A stretch of DNA of 64,000 nt, taken from the NCBI GenBank assembly GCA_963855995.1, contig OY979730.1:9277300-9341299 (forward strand), read 5' to 3'. Position 1 is the first letter of the stretch; every line of letters begins with the position of its first letter. The position numbers and the translations under genes were made by a program. The notes below the pieces were generated by a model. It did not search any database. It saw nothing but the letters and a program-made list of their open reading frames with translations, and was not told where the DNA came from. The DNA comes from Muricea muricata. Its lineage: Eukaryota; Cnidaria; Anthozoa; Malacalcyonacea; Plexauridae. Shown here in pieces: positions 10,301-20,965 of the stretch.

Positions 10301-13300
10301 GGTAGCTCATAAATATTTTTCACTTTATGGTAATAATTATATGATTATTTATTATCACATTTGGCTTTAAAACAGTAACTAAATGTGAGTTACATTTAAT
10401 GCTGTGTTCTTATATATAGGATCCACTAGATCTAGCAATGAATAATCCAGACTTTTTTCAAGAATTTTCTGTCGTGATTGCAACAGGACTCTCAGAGAGG
10501 TGAATATTCAAATATAAATGTAATATTTGGAACGCAATACAGAAATTACAATTTATACTAAATAATGCAACGAATAATGAGCAACTTTTTACAATGCTGA
10601 CGAAAGCAGAATTGAACAATGCTTTCATTCCCACATTGTTGGCAAAAATTTTGTTCGCAGCCAAAAACACGCAAGTTAACTGCAAAAAAATGATTTCTCG
10701 TTTTTCCAATATTTGCAGTATAGACTAAAGGTCGAACTAGGCAGGGAGAACGAATTAAATCTTTACTACAGTTAGAAAGAGGATCTTAAAATGAGTACGA
10801 CTGCAGTGTTTGGTGGCGAAATGTTGTAAAATACGGAAAATATAGCATTGCGAAGTTTCCAAATTTTTAATGTATTTCTATTACGCGCGGAAAAAGTTAC
10901 CATTTATTAGCTGAAATTGCTGCGAAATTGGTAACTTTTTCCCCGCGTAATACAAATATATACAAAATTTGCAAACGTCGGAAGACCATATTCTCCGTAT
11001 TTTACAACATTTCGTCATTAGTGAATAAACTTTGCAATTGGGAATCTATTTCTAGCTGTCGTAAACGATTTTGTTCTTCTTTCCTAGAGCAAGTGTTAGT
11101 CTATAAATGCAAATTGTCCATTTCCACTCGTGTTGATATAAGTATGTAGGGTGTACAGGCAAAAATATAAATGTTCTTTAGTGCATCTTTTCACGATATT
11201 TAGTAACTTTTTGTATTTACATGCAAACGTTAAAAGTATAATGTGTCCCAAAAGGTGTTATACTCTAGTATCGCAAAAGAGTTGTGACGTCTGGCGATTT
11301 TAAAACGTCATTTGCACCTGAAATTGGAGAAAGAGTTAAATATTTTGCTGCAGAGATGGTCAGTTAGATCAAACACAAGCAAGCATAGTTTGACCTTACC
11401 CAGACCAAGGGGATCATCATGTTCCAGTTCGCTGAACCGCAATGCGAAGGTGTTCTAGGAGCGGAGGATTACTAACAGAAAGAATGAATGAGGTTGAGTC
11501 AATAAAACTACAGGACTGTGAGATAAATCAAGAGCTTGATGATCAGAGTTGCAAAAAGCGTTCAACCTTCCTCCGGGTGAAATTTCAAAGTTTGCAAACC
11601 TTCCTCAAAATGTTATGAAGTTGGCTTTTCAAACTGAAAATCAGAATGAATCTTGAGGATGAATCACTGTTTTTACATGGTTTCTGGAATAGATGATAAT
11701 CCAATTTTTATTTTATGTTAGTGGACACATTATGTGGTGTGTTGACATGAAACTTTCCTCACTGACTGCCCATTTTGCAAACCTTCCTCACGGGTAATAC
11801 CCGCATACCCGTGGCTTTTTTGCAACTATGTTGATGATCAATTAGATGTAGAGAGAGATCAACCAGAACAAGAAGTTGAGCAAGCGAATGATGTATGTAG
11901 TCAATATCAAAGAGGTTGCTGACGCGTTCAATAGAGAGACATCAGCCAGAACAAGAAGTTTAGCAAGCAATCGACGCAGTAAATACCAAAAATGTTGCTG
12001 ACGCATTCAATAGAGAGAGGTCGACCAGAACAAGAAGTTGAGCTAGCGATCGATGCAGTAAATACCAAAAAGGTTGTTGGTGTTCATGGATGCTGACTGC
12101 TGGCAGACACCCAAAGAGGATCATTTCTATGTAATAGGAAGAAGAGGATGAATTTCTGTGTGAAATTTTTTGTAATCAACATCAAGTCAATTCACTTACG
12201 TTTTTGCGTGTACACCCTTTATCAACACGGATTAAAATGGAAATGTACGAAGCTGAAACATTCTTTTGGTATTTTGTGTAGGGCACGTTTGAAAATATCT
12301 TCCTGTCTTTGGGAGACGGGGATACCTCTGTTAGTGTGTTCAGCTTATGGCATGGTTGGCATGATGAGACTCGCCGTGCAAGAGCACACAGGTAAACGCA
12401 TGGCTTGCTAAAAACAAGGATGAGAGTTGAAGTGTGCAGAAATGAGAGGGCTTTCACGAGCGTTTTTTCTCGTGCTTACCTCATAATGTAGATAAGTGTG
12501 GCATAGTTAACAACTTGGAACAAGCCTGTTGGAACTCCTAGACTTGTTACAAGGTTGTTCCAACAAGACTGGTACAGTCATGATATATTCCACCCTTGGA
12601 AAAATGCCTAAAAACTCGTAAACTAAAGCATAATATTTTCTATTACAGTTATAGAATCACATCCCGACAATGCGTTTGAAGATCTGCGTCTTGATAAACC
12701 ATTTCCGCAGCTGCAGAAATTCTCCGCTTCGCTGGACTTGAACTCGATGTCTAAACTGGTAAAATTCTGGATTGTAATGTTAAGACGAGTAATTTGATCG
12801 AGTCAAGTACACGAAGGAGGGTTAGGAAGAGTAGGGTACGGAGGGACCGTGGATTAGAGAGTTGAGGAGTAAAGTAAAAGATGATGCTGTCGAAGGGAGA
12901 TGTAGATGACGGGTACCCAAAAGGGTAGAGAAGAAACTGGAATGGAAGGGAATAAATAGACGTAGAAGAGTGAGGTGGAGCAAGGTAAAGGAGAGGAAGG
13001 TGTGTAGAGTAGCGAGAAGGTGACTGAGTAGAAGAGAGTACTGAAGTGTTGAGTAAAGTAAAGAAAAGGGTAGAGAAGAAACTGATGAGAAATAAAGAGG
13101 AGTGAAGTGGAGAAAGGAAAAGAAAATGAAGGAGTGTAGAGTAGGGGAAATGGAGTAGAGGAAGGTATTGAAGTGTGGAATAAAGTATAGAAATTGGTAG
13201 AGAAGAAAGTGGAGTGGAGGGGATTAAAGAAGAGGAGTAGAAAAGAAGAAGTAGAGGAAGGTATAGGAGAGGAAGTAGTGTTGAGTAGAGAGAAGGTGGT

Positions 13301-16300
13301 GGAATGGAGTAGAAGAGAGTATTCACATTTGGAGTAAAGTAAAGAAAAGGGATGATGGAGTTGAATGGAATGGAGTAGAGAAGAGAAGAGGAGTAGAACA
13401 GAGTGGAGAAAGGAGTATCTGAGTTAGAGAGTTGTCGGAAATAGCATATGGTTAATTTCAATTTGCGATTTTTTAAGGATCATTCTCACACACCATACGT
13501 CATTCTTCTTTTGAAATATCTCGAAAAATGGAAACACGAGGTAGGTCTGTATTCTGTAGCACTGAGCTCCGTATCCAAGATGGCGATGAGCTGGCATGTT
13601 TCGGTTAAAACATTCAATCAAGCGATATATACGATTTATACTTTTATGTAAGTTTTTAGTTCCAAAAGTATTTCATCGATTTTCTTATTTGCTGTTGTAC
13701 ATAGCACGAGGGCAGAGCTCCACAAAATTATAAAGAGAAATGTGTCTTTAAAGAAATGTTACGTCAAGGTATTACTACAAACACGGAAAAGTACTGGCAC
13801 TAGTTGTCAAATAGAAATCCATTTTTCGATCCAAATTATCAAATTTCTCATGAAATATAATTTACTTTGTTTGGAAATTTCTGGTAGACTTATAATTTTC
13901 TTTATTAAAAACAGTTATTGAGATTCAACAAGTTTCACAAAGGAAAACAAAAGATATAAGTGATTAACAACGGCAGAATGGATTTCTATTTGGTAGCTCG
14001 TTCCAGGCCTCATACTCACGGTCAGATTAGCTAGCTGTATAAAGCAGATCAAATCCAGATTTTTAATATAAACGTTAAAAATACACACATACCTACACAT
14101 ACATGCATTCACTTTTATTTCTACACGCTAGTTTAACTCATGGAAATTTAGATATAGAATGCGTGCTCCTGTCTATTTTCAGGTTAACAAGTGACGTACA
14201 TTAAAATTCAAAATGGCTGATTTATAAGGCCGTGTAAGGAAAATGGCCCTGGGGACTAGAAAGTTTAAGGGCAAAATTAAACTCGCCCCATTGTATTTCG
14301 CATAGACCGCTCCTCGGACAAATCCAATTTGACGGATTTATAAGAGCAATTTTTTTTCAATTTGGGTCCCGGCTAGGTTACAAAGCGCGCATTCTATATC
14401 TATTATTTCTGTGAACTAGCTCAACTAAATATGGCTTCACAGTATGGACGTGATTGCTATAGCATTGTAGTTAGCGTATTTATATATTACTCATAAAAGG
14501 AGTGAAAGTAACATACATGTACATATTTTTATGAGACTATAGATATATGTAAAACCTTTTTGCTTCTTACATCGAGTAAATCCATAGTGTTAGGTTTTAT
14601 AAAATGTCCTCGGATCTGTGTGATCCCCTGTTTGTATCTTTTAGGTAGTTAAATGTCTTGCCTGCATTTCTTTTCTGCCTTGTAGTTAATGTTGTCCTTA
14701 AAACTTATGTTTCAGTTTCAATCCGTTTTGCAGGAATATTAGTTAAAGAAAACGGTGTGCCGGAGGAGGAAGATAATTTTGACGAAGCTCTGAAGGCTGT
14801 GAATACTTCACTTAGCACGACACGAGTAAGAAATGTTGTTATCATGAGTTAAATGTTTGAGCGTTCTGTGTAAGTTTGGAGACGCGGGTTTAAACCTTGA
14901 CTTCTTTAAGACTCCTGTGTTTAAACTCTGGACCTCTACTGAATGTCGTGAAATAATTAAAGAAAAAAACGTAATATCAGTAAAAGGTGAGACGTTCGCA
15001 TCTTCTCGAATGAACACGTAAAAGTGATGCCAACTCTGATGCCGTATGTTACAAGTAAGAGATAGATTTGAACTCTAGATTTTTTGAGATTTCTTCACAA
15101 GTCTTATTTGCGTACTTATTCAAGGTCGCTATCGGAGGCATTATAGTGGCCTCTGTACGCACATCGAAGAAAACCGACTCAAGCGATGTTGATGCAATAG
15201 CCTGTAGGTCGCCTACTAGCTACTACTAATATGCAAAACCCAGCTAAACTAAATTAATCCGAACTAAGTTAAACTAAGAGCGTTCATGGAAACCACGAAC
15301 ATAAACTTTCTTTTGTAGATACCTAGCAATGTCCGAGAAATAATAAATGACATTAAATGTGAAGCTTTATCACCTTCTGTAAGTTTTGAAAATTGTCAGA
15401 ACTATTGGTTTCTGCATTTTACATTACATAAACCAAGCTAAACAACCCAGAGAGTGTCGACGAAACAGCTGCCTGTTTTTTCTTGTAGAGTTCACCATTT
15501 TGGATTTTGTGCAAGGCACTTAAAGCATTCGTAAATGAAACGGGTTAGTCAATAAGTGATAACTAGCTTACATGTAGAGGGTAGTATTGTAGTTGTATTT
15601 GCGACAAGTTTGTTGACGGCAAGTCTGTTGCAAGTTGTCAACAGACTTGTTGCGAGTTGATGGTCATAACTTGTCATCCACAGGCTTGCTGCAAGTTGTT
15701 TTTTAACAAGTTGTAACAAGTATGCAAATGACAAGTTACGACAAGCCTGACTTTGACAGACTTGTTGCAGATGAAATAGACAAGTTTGTCTTCCAATATC
15801 CTTGACTTTCTCGTTCATTATTCAGGTTCAATATACAGAAAGCACTTAATTTGATAAATATACGTATAATATAATTACTGATACATAGTGCAATTAAATC
15901 ATTTGTGTTTTTTTTTGTTTTCTATTGAAAGGCGATCTTCCGCTGCGTGGCTCTATTCCAGACATGACCTCGGATTCGAAAAGATTTATACAATTGCAAA
16001 ATTGGTAATTCGCTGATTCTTGTTTGTTCCCAGAATTTTGCGTTGTCCTTCACTTAGCTCACTTTGTTATTGGAGATTCAGTCTTTTATCTCGTTCAGTT
16101 ATCATCAAAAGGCGCTGGAAGATGTACAAAGTCTATCGGAAAAATTACACACAATTTTGGCTTCGATTGGAAAAGTAAGCATTAGGCTACGGCAAAAAAA
16201 ACCCCATTATAATCTCGCCCAAGCGCTCCATTGTTGCTATAGAGATAAGTGTAGATAAAATACAAGCGCGCAAGGGTGCTAGGTCAACAACACGCCTACA

Positions 16301-19300
16301 CTGCCGTTGATCTTTATAAAAACATTGGAGCGCCCAGGTACGAGGCTGATGATATATAAATTTATGTGACCCAGTAATTTTTGGCACGTAAAAAATTGCT
16401 GTGGTAATATTAAAAGATGAATTCTTAAATTTACTATAAAGTTTCTTGAATGTCCTGGAAAAGTCCTTAAATTTTATCTTCAATTAAAGTTGGTAAAAGT
16501 AGTATTTGAAGTCATCTTACTTTTCTTTTTACCCAGAAAACTAATTTTATTGAGGATGATGAAATACGATTGTTTTGTAAGTAAATTTACGATTTATGAT
16601 GTTTTTCCACATCAAACTTCACTGATTATCACAGACCTTAAATTATCAACCATGCAATACACAATTCAAAGAAACTAAAGTGCTGCAAAAATCACAGTAA
16701 CACTATCTCTCCGCAGTGAGCAGTAGTTTAGGGCCGCAATCGCTTGACGTTCAAGTTGACGTTCGATGTTTGCTGCTGAACCGCTGTCTAGCTGTCAACA
16801 ACTCTAGCCGTCCAATTGTAAACCACAAAATTCAAACGCTACAAGTCAAACGTCAATTCGTCAAACATTATTATGTCTCTGTGCTCGTTTTTCGGCCGTT
16901 TGATAAACCGTACAGATGAAATATTTCACGGTGAATGATCTGTTTATCGCAAACAAAGTATCTAAGGTTAGTCGTTTGTCGTAAATCATGGTCGATCAGC
17001 CCAGGAGGGGGAGGGGGGGGGGGGTTGTCGTGGTATCCTATATTCCCAATGTTAATCTACGGAATACCAGAAATGTTTTGAAATATTGGACCCTGAAAAT
17101 TCAAAAAATACTAATTAATACCTGGAAGTAAATAAACCGAATACCTGATTATGAAAACTACAATATACTCAAAACCCCCTGGCGGACCCTAGGAAATGTC
17201 AATCTTAAAGGTCTTATTCCATCATGTCACCGGATTGAAAATGCTATGTTTCCATTGCAGGTAAAAACTCTGCGTTCCTGCGAGTGATACGATGCAGATC
17301 GTTGGAAGAGGAGTATACAACCTCTCCCCAATGTTTAGGTTGGTGAGACCGCGATATCTGACTGGATCTGGCCAGTGAGCTCCATATGCACACCTGGAAT
17401 GAGAACTTGAGTCCATTACCAGTGAGCTTCAAATTAACCTGGAGTGAAAACTTGAATTCAGATCGGTGATCTCCACAGGCATCTGGAGTGTGAACTATGA
17501 CTTCTCCCTTTGACGTTTTTGCAAAAATCTCACATGACATGTTCCAAAATCACTGTCATAATGACATGATCATGTGATATTCTCATGTGAAATTTATGTG
17601 ATAAGATGTAAAATTTGCGCTATCACATGTGAAATTTATGTAATCACATGTATATGCATAATTCACCGAATTTAACCAGCCCACGCTTTCATATTTTCTT
17701 TACATGTTTTCTGTGCAATAAGGATTGTCAAGTATTTATTTTAACAGGCTTTTTTCACTTTTTCTTTTTAGACGGTTTAGTGGATGAACCTGATAGTGAC
17801 GTAGTTTTTTATGTTCTTTTTCGAGCAGTAGATAAATTTTATTCCTGTTTTGACCGGTATCCAGGTACGTGGGCCAAACTATGTTTTTCTCCCACAAGGC
17901 CAGAAACATCACAGAATTTATGCACGTTGACTAGCTGCGATTTTTTAAGACAACTTTCATTGGAGGATTACTGTTATTGTTTATCGTATCATATGATCAT
18001 ATTCATTCACATGCGTGAGAAGGAGAATATTCCCGATTCTTACGACGAGCGTGAACCAGACTTTATAGTGGATGCCCCATAATAACTTTCTTTACAAAAT
18101 ATTTCTATGCTTATCACTGAATTTTCACCAGGTGAGGTGAATGAAGATGTCGAAGGTGATTGTGAAAAATTACAGGTTGTTTACTATTTTACTGTTACAT
18201 TTGCATGAGGCCGGCTTTTTCCAATTGTTTTAAATTGATTAACCCCATCGTGCAGTAAGTATGTAACTGTATCCATGTAATCCTTTTAATTCGTTGTTTT
18301 AAAGACCTGTGTTGCAGACTTGTTTAAAGATTGGGGTATTCAGATGGGATTAAAAGAAGATTATGTCAAGGAAATGTAAGTTTTGTTAAAGAGTGTTTAA
18401 TGCATTGTTTATCTTCACGGGCCCAGTTAATTGTATAATGTTATTGGCCCGCAATTTTTAAGATGTGAATGAGACATGAATTTTTCATGTGACTACATGA
18501 ATTTTACATGTCATCTCATGAATTAATTTTACATGTGGTCACATGAATTTCACATGTGGTCACACAATTCTCACATCTCATCATGTGAATGTCACATGTG
18601 ATTTAGAACGTGCCATAATTTCCACATCTCACTATGTGAATTTCACATGTGATTTGGAATAGGCCACAATTTTCACATCTCATCATGTGAATGTCACATG
18701 TGATTTGGAGCATGCCATAATTTTCACATCTCATCATGTAAATTTAACATGTGATTTGGAGCATGTTATAATTTTCACATCCATTCATGTGAATGTCACG
18801 TGTGATTTGGAACATGCCATAATTTTCACATCTCATCATGTGAATGACACATGCGATTTAGAGCGTGCCATAATTTCCACATCTCACTATGTGAATTTCA
18901 CATGTGATTTGGAGCATGCCATAGTTTTCACATCTCATCATGTAATTTTCACATATGATTTGGAACATGCCATGTAAAATTTTTGTGAAAACTGTTTCAA
19001 AGTCAACGTAGCTGCAGTGCGAACATTATGTAACCAAGAAGCGGAAACAGAATTAAAAAAATGCCGGGGCATGCCGATCTAGGTCGAGTTTAGGTCGGTA
19101 TTTTTTTGCCGAGCTGAATTTCGACGGTTTTCGAGGGGTGAGTTATAACACATGGCGTTCCTAGTCGTTAGCTGTACAATCATGCAAATACAATTGTTTT
19201 AATAATTGTATCAAATCAATGAGGTGTTAAACAAACTATCTACTTCATAGTCCATAATCACTTCCTATATCTCTGTACATTATCACATCATGAAAATGAG

Positions 19301-19640
19301 CCTTTTTTGCTACTGAACGATATAAAGGCCATATAAAGTAACTAACCGTTAAATCAGTAACCGTTAAGATACCGCTATTCACCTTTTGTACAACCGATCT
19401 TAAAAGATAGATGTTAGGTAGCGGGAGTAGAAGTCATACCTGATGTCTCTATAGTCGGCGCTCACTGGTGTCATTTTTAGATGTCGTTACGGAGCTTGTG
19501 AACTTCATCCCGTCGCCTCATTCATGGGTGGTGCAGCAGCACACGAAGTTATCAAGCTTATAACACATCAATATATTCCATTTCATGACTGTTATATCTA
19601 CAACGCCATGACAGGCTCGTCTGTGACGCTAAAGTTTTAA
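7301..19640 (+). CDS. NAE1: NEDD8-activating enzyme E1 regulatory subunit (APPBP1), 20 coding exons
   Basis: Regulatory half of the NEDD8 E1, which with UBA3 adenylates NEDD8 for cullin neddylation (family knowledge). Exons: 7301-7401, 8316-8419, 9124-9184, 9296-9398, 10420-10499, 12282-12391, 12649-12758, 13478-13540, 13705-13768, 14734-14825, 15319-15378, 15489-15543, 15932-16004, 16099-16174, 16537-16576, 17261-17338, 17772-17864, 18132-18175, 18305-18375, 19481-19640. All introns are GT-AG and all phases match. The sum is 1,638 nt, giving 545 aa against ~534 in mammals. Hallmarks: [13 protein letters not shown] (29-41); [22 protein letters not shown] (pseudo-adenylation fold); [65 protein letters not shown] near the end. 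The start at 7301 gives a ~17-residue extension; an internal Met19 is an alternative. As expected for this subunit there is no catalytic-cysteine domain of UBA3 type. Introns hold MITEs and minisatellites. Confidence 0.95.
8450..8735. repeat. dispersed CAACAAGTTG-type repeat in NAE1 intron 2
   Basis: Dense words such as GACTTGTTGCAAGTTG, AACAAGTTGTAACAAG and TTATCCACAGGCTTGCTGCAAGTTG. A close relative lies in NAE1 intron 12 (about 15,585-15,790) with the same word order (CATCCACAGGCTTGCTGCAAG, then AACAAGTTGTAACAAGT). Shorter pieces are at ~12,505-12,570, 56,650-56,760 and 58,970-59,150. No coding potential. Confidence 0.65.
8813..8934. mobile_element. short hairpin MITE in NAE1 intron 2
   Basis: A near-perfect inverted repeat of ~57-bp arms: TAGCAAGAAAACTGAG at the left end matches CTCAGTTTTCTTGCTA at the right end, and the inner ends are ATCATCATCAGACTA and TAGTCTGATGATGAT. 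The loop is only ~8 nt. Probably a foldback MITE; family unknown. Confidence 0.6.
9561..9968. mobile_element. foldback element, family F1 copy 1 (NAE1 intron 4)
   Basis: Long inverted repeat with ~195-bp arms. The left end AATGGACCGATTGCATTATG pairs with CATAATGCAATCGGTCCATT at the right end. The inner arms carry GAAATGTTGTAAAAT...GGAAAATATAG and TTGCAAAGTTTG, and the centre is TTTTCTCGATGTTGG. A second copy of the inner part lies at ~10,810-11,020 and a half copy at ~45,200-45,252. Confidence 0.7.
10810..11020. mobile_element. foldback element, family F1 copy 2 (NAE1 intron 5)
   Basis: GCGAAATGTTGTAAAATACG at the left pairs with CGTATTTTACAACATTTCG at the right. It shares the internal TATTACGCGCGGAAAAAGTT / CCCCGCGTAATACAAATATA arms with copy 1 (TATTACGCACTGAAAATTG). 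It is a shorter version of the element in intron 4, which shows that F1 is a dispersed family. Confidence 0.65.
12780..13440 (+). repeat. polypurine minisatellite in NAE1 intron 7
   Basis: About 650 bp made almost wholly of degenerate purine units of the type GAGTAGAGAAGAAAGTGGAGTG. The strand bias is extreme: few C or T on the + strand. It lies between NAE1 exons 7 and 8. The 236-residue minus-strand ORF through it is Ser/Leu/Pro-rich low complexity and is not a gene. Such mirror-like purine tracts can form triplex DNA; that is inference. Confidence 0.8.
14149..14402. mobile_element. MITE in NAE1 intron 9
   Basis: A 254-bp element with 15-bp terminal inverted repeats: TAGATATAGAATGCG at the left and CGCATTCTATATCTA at the right. 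No ORF inside. Short flanking words are A+T-rich, so the target-site duplication is ambiguous. Confidence 0.55.
15585..15790. repeat. dispersed CAACAAGTTG-type repeat in NAE1 intron 12
   Basis: Second long copy of the repeat seen at 8,450-8,735. Shared landmarks are TTGTCAACAGACTTGTTGC, CATCCACAGGCTTGCTGCAAG, AACAAGTTGTAACAAGTATGC and GACAAGCCTGACTTTGACAG. It sits directly after the exon 12 donor and is non-coding. Confidence 0.65.
17540..17665. repeat. ATCACATGTGAAATTTATGT-type short repeat in NAE1 intron 16
   Basis: Several copies of TCACATGTGAAATTTATGT and of related words (ATCATGTGATATTCTCATG). They share the palindrome TCACATGTGA with the 51-bp minisatellite in intron 19 and also with a short occurrence near 34,060-34,085. 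Probably derived from the same repeat source. Confidence 0.5.
18485..18977 (+). repeat. 51-bp minisatellite in the last NAE1 intron
   Basis: Unit approx. CATAATTTTCACATCTCATC followed by ATGTGAATGTCACATGTGATTTGGAGCATGC, repeated with a 51-bp period (landmarks at ~18,614, 18,665, 18,716, 18,767, 18,818, 18,870, 18,921), with more degenerate units at the 5' side. Because 51 is divisible by 3, a fortuitous 96-residue ORF with a 17-residue repeat appears (18,687-18,977); it is not preceded by a plausible promoter or splice acceptor. It lies between exons 19 and 20 of NAE1. Confidence 0.85.
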
Positions 19641-20067
19641 ATTGTCCTAAATAGCATTGCAATACTACTATATAAAACCAAACAATATTAGCTCATTATA
19701 TATAAAACGTTCACAATCTAATTGAGACCTACAACAGTGTAATTACTGCTGTAAAATGTATTTTCCATAGTATGTAAGTATATACTAAATGTATATTTAA
19801 TCTGAAAATAGACTGAGATTTGTGAGAAAGTAATATTTCAAACACGAGTTTTGGTGCTCTTTCCATGATTTTTTAACGCAAAAAAGCTGGTTGAAATACG
19901 AGGCGAAGTCGAGCTTTTTGAACCGCTTCTCTGTATTTAGAATTCAGATGAAGAGCACTGATGAGGATTTGACAAATTATTTCTCAAACTACAGATATTT
20001 TGCGACAAAGTCGAGATTTAAGTTTGCGAAATTTGGCTGTATTTTTTCTCCGATTTTTTAATTATAG

Positions 20068-20101
20068 ATTAAATATGTGGGTTTTTTTTAATTGTAATAA
20101 A
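20068..20101 (+). terminator. candidate NAE1 poly(A) signals
   Basis: ATTAAA at 20,068-20,073 and AATAAA at 20,096-20,101 are the first hexamers I find downstream of the NAE1 stop (19,638-19,640). The implied 3' UTR of ~450 nt is plausible, but the flanking sequence is A+T-rich, so chance occurrence is likely. Confidence 0.25.
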
Positions 20102-20639
20102 TTTTAAAAGTGCTTTGCACATTGATATCACTGATCTAAATCAAACGGAATAAAGCATACAATTTTGTGATACAATTTTGAAGCCAGAATATCTATAATG
20201 AGATGACATACTAAAATCTATAAAAAATTTTACAAATCAAATCGCGACGTGTAAAAACTGGCCAAATTATCAAGCAAAAGTATTTTCCATTTTAACTGGG
20301 AAGATATAGCTTGCCGCAACTTTTGTAATGGTTTCGAGAAGGTTTAAAAGACTTGATAATGAACTTATTGCGGCCATCTTGGACTATCTTTATTAGTTAT
20401 GTACTGGTAAATTTCAAAGGAAGCAGAGATTATTTGTGAAAAATTTTTATTCACACAATGTTTACCCATTCTCACCGATATCCCAAACTTGTAAAAACCT
20501 CCTACTACGTCAATAGTACGAATCTAGACTTATAGTGGACAGTCCAATATGGCCGCCATTGGCTTCATTTATGCATGGCAGAAGCTTTATCCAGTTGTAG
20601 TTTCAGATCAGTGATTGACATAGGTACGTATATTCAAAA

Positions 20640-20965
20640 TAACTTGTAACTTATTTGTAAAATATTGGCAATAGTTTGTAAACCATAATTTAATACATAG
20701 TTTGTAAGAAAGTGAATTCCACTGAAAAATTAATTCTCTTGACTTTCTTACATATATAATTATGTAAATTATGGTTAACAGAGTATTGCCAACAGGGTTG
20801 CCAGATCACTGCATTTTTGAGGTCAAATTGTCATTAGTGTAGTCAAGTAAACAAAGAAGACAAAAGGCAAGTACAAAGAAAAACAAAGAGCATTGTTGAA
20901 GATTTGGCCTCAAAAATGCAGTGATCTGGCAACCCTGATTGCCAATATTTTACAAATATTTAAAT
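20640..20965. mobile_element. host foldback repeat interrupted by a hAT MITE
   Basis: TTTGTAAAATATTGGCAATA and GTAAACCATAATTTA on the left pair with TAAATTATGGTTAACAGAGT and ATTGCCAATATTTTACAAA on the right once the MITE at 20,793-20,937 is removed. The foldback is therefore older than the MITE. Confidence 0.65.
20793..20937. mobile_element. 145-bp hAT-type MITE with 8-bp TSD
   Basis: Terminal inverted repeats of ~30 bp start CAGGGTTGCCAGATCACTGC, a typical hAT end, and pair perfectly with the right end (GCAGTGATCTGGCAACCCTG). The flanks are identical 8-bp direct repeats ATTGCCAA (20,785-20,792 and 20,938-20,945), the TSD length of hAT elements. The interior is non-coding, A+T-rich, with AAAGAAGACAAAAGG. 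Confidence 0.88.

Noticed and set aside
12751-13461. 236-codon minus-strand ORF rich in Ser, Leu, Pro, Tyr
   Set aside because: Complement of the polypurine minisatellite inside NAE1 intron 7; low complexity with no domain.
16684-16700. Possible NAE1 exon beginning TGCTGCAAAAATCAC
   Set aside because: The exon at 17,261-17,338 completes the split Cys codon and gives the conserved C-K-N-S-A-F-L-R-V segment; the earlier stretch does not continue in frame.
18687-18977. 96-codon ORF with a 17-residue repeat
   Set aside because: Result of the 51-bp minisatellite period being divisible by three; lies inside an NAE1 intron.
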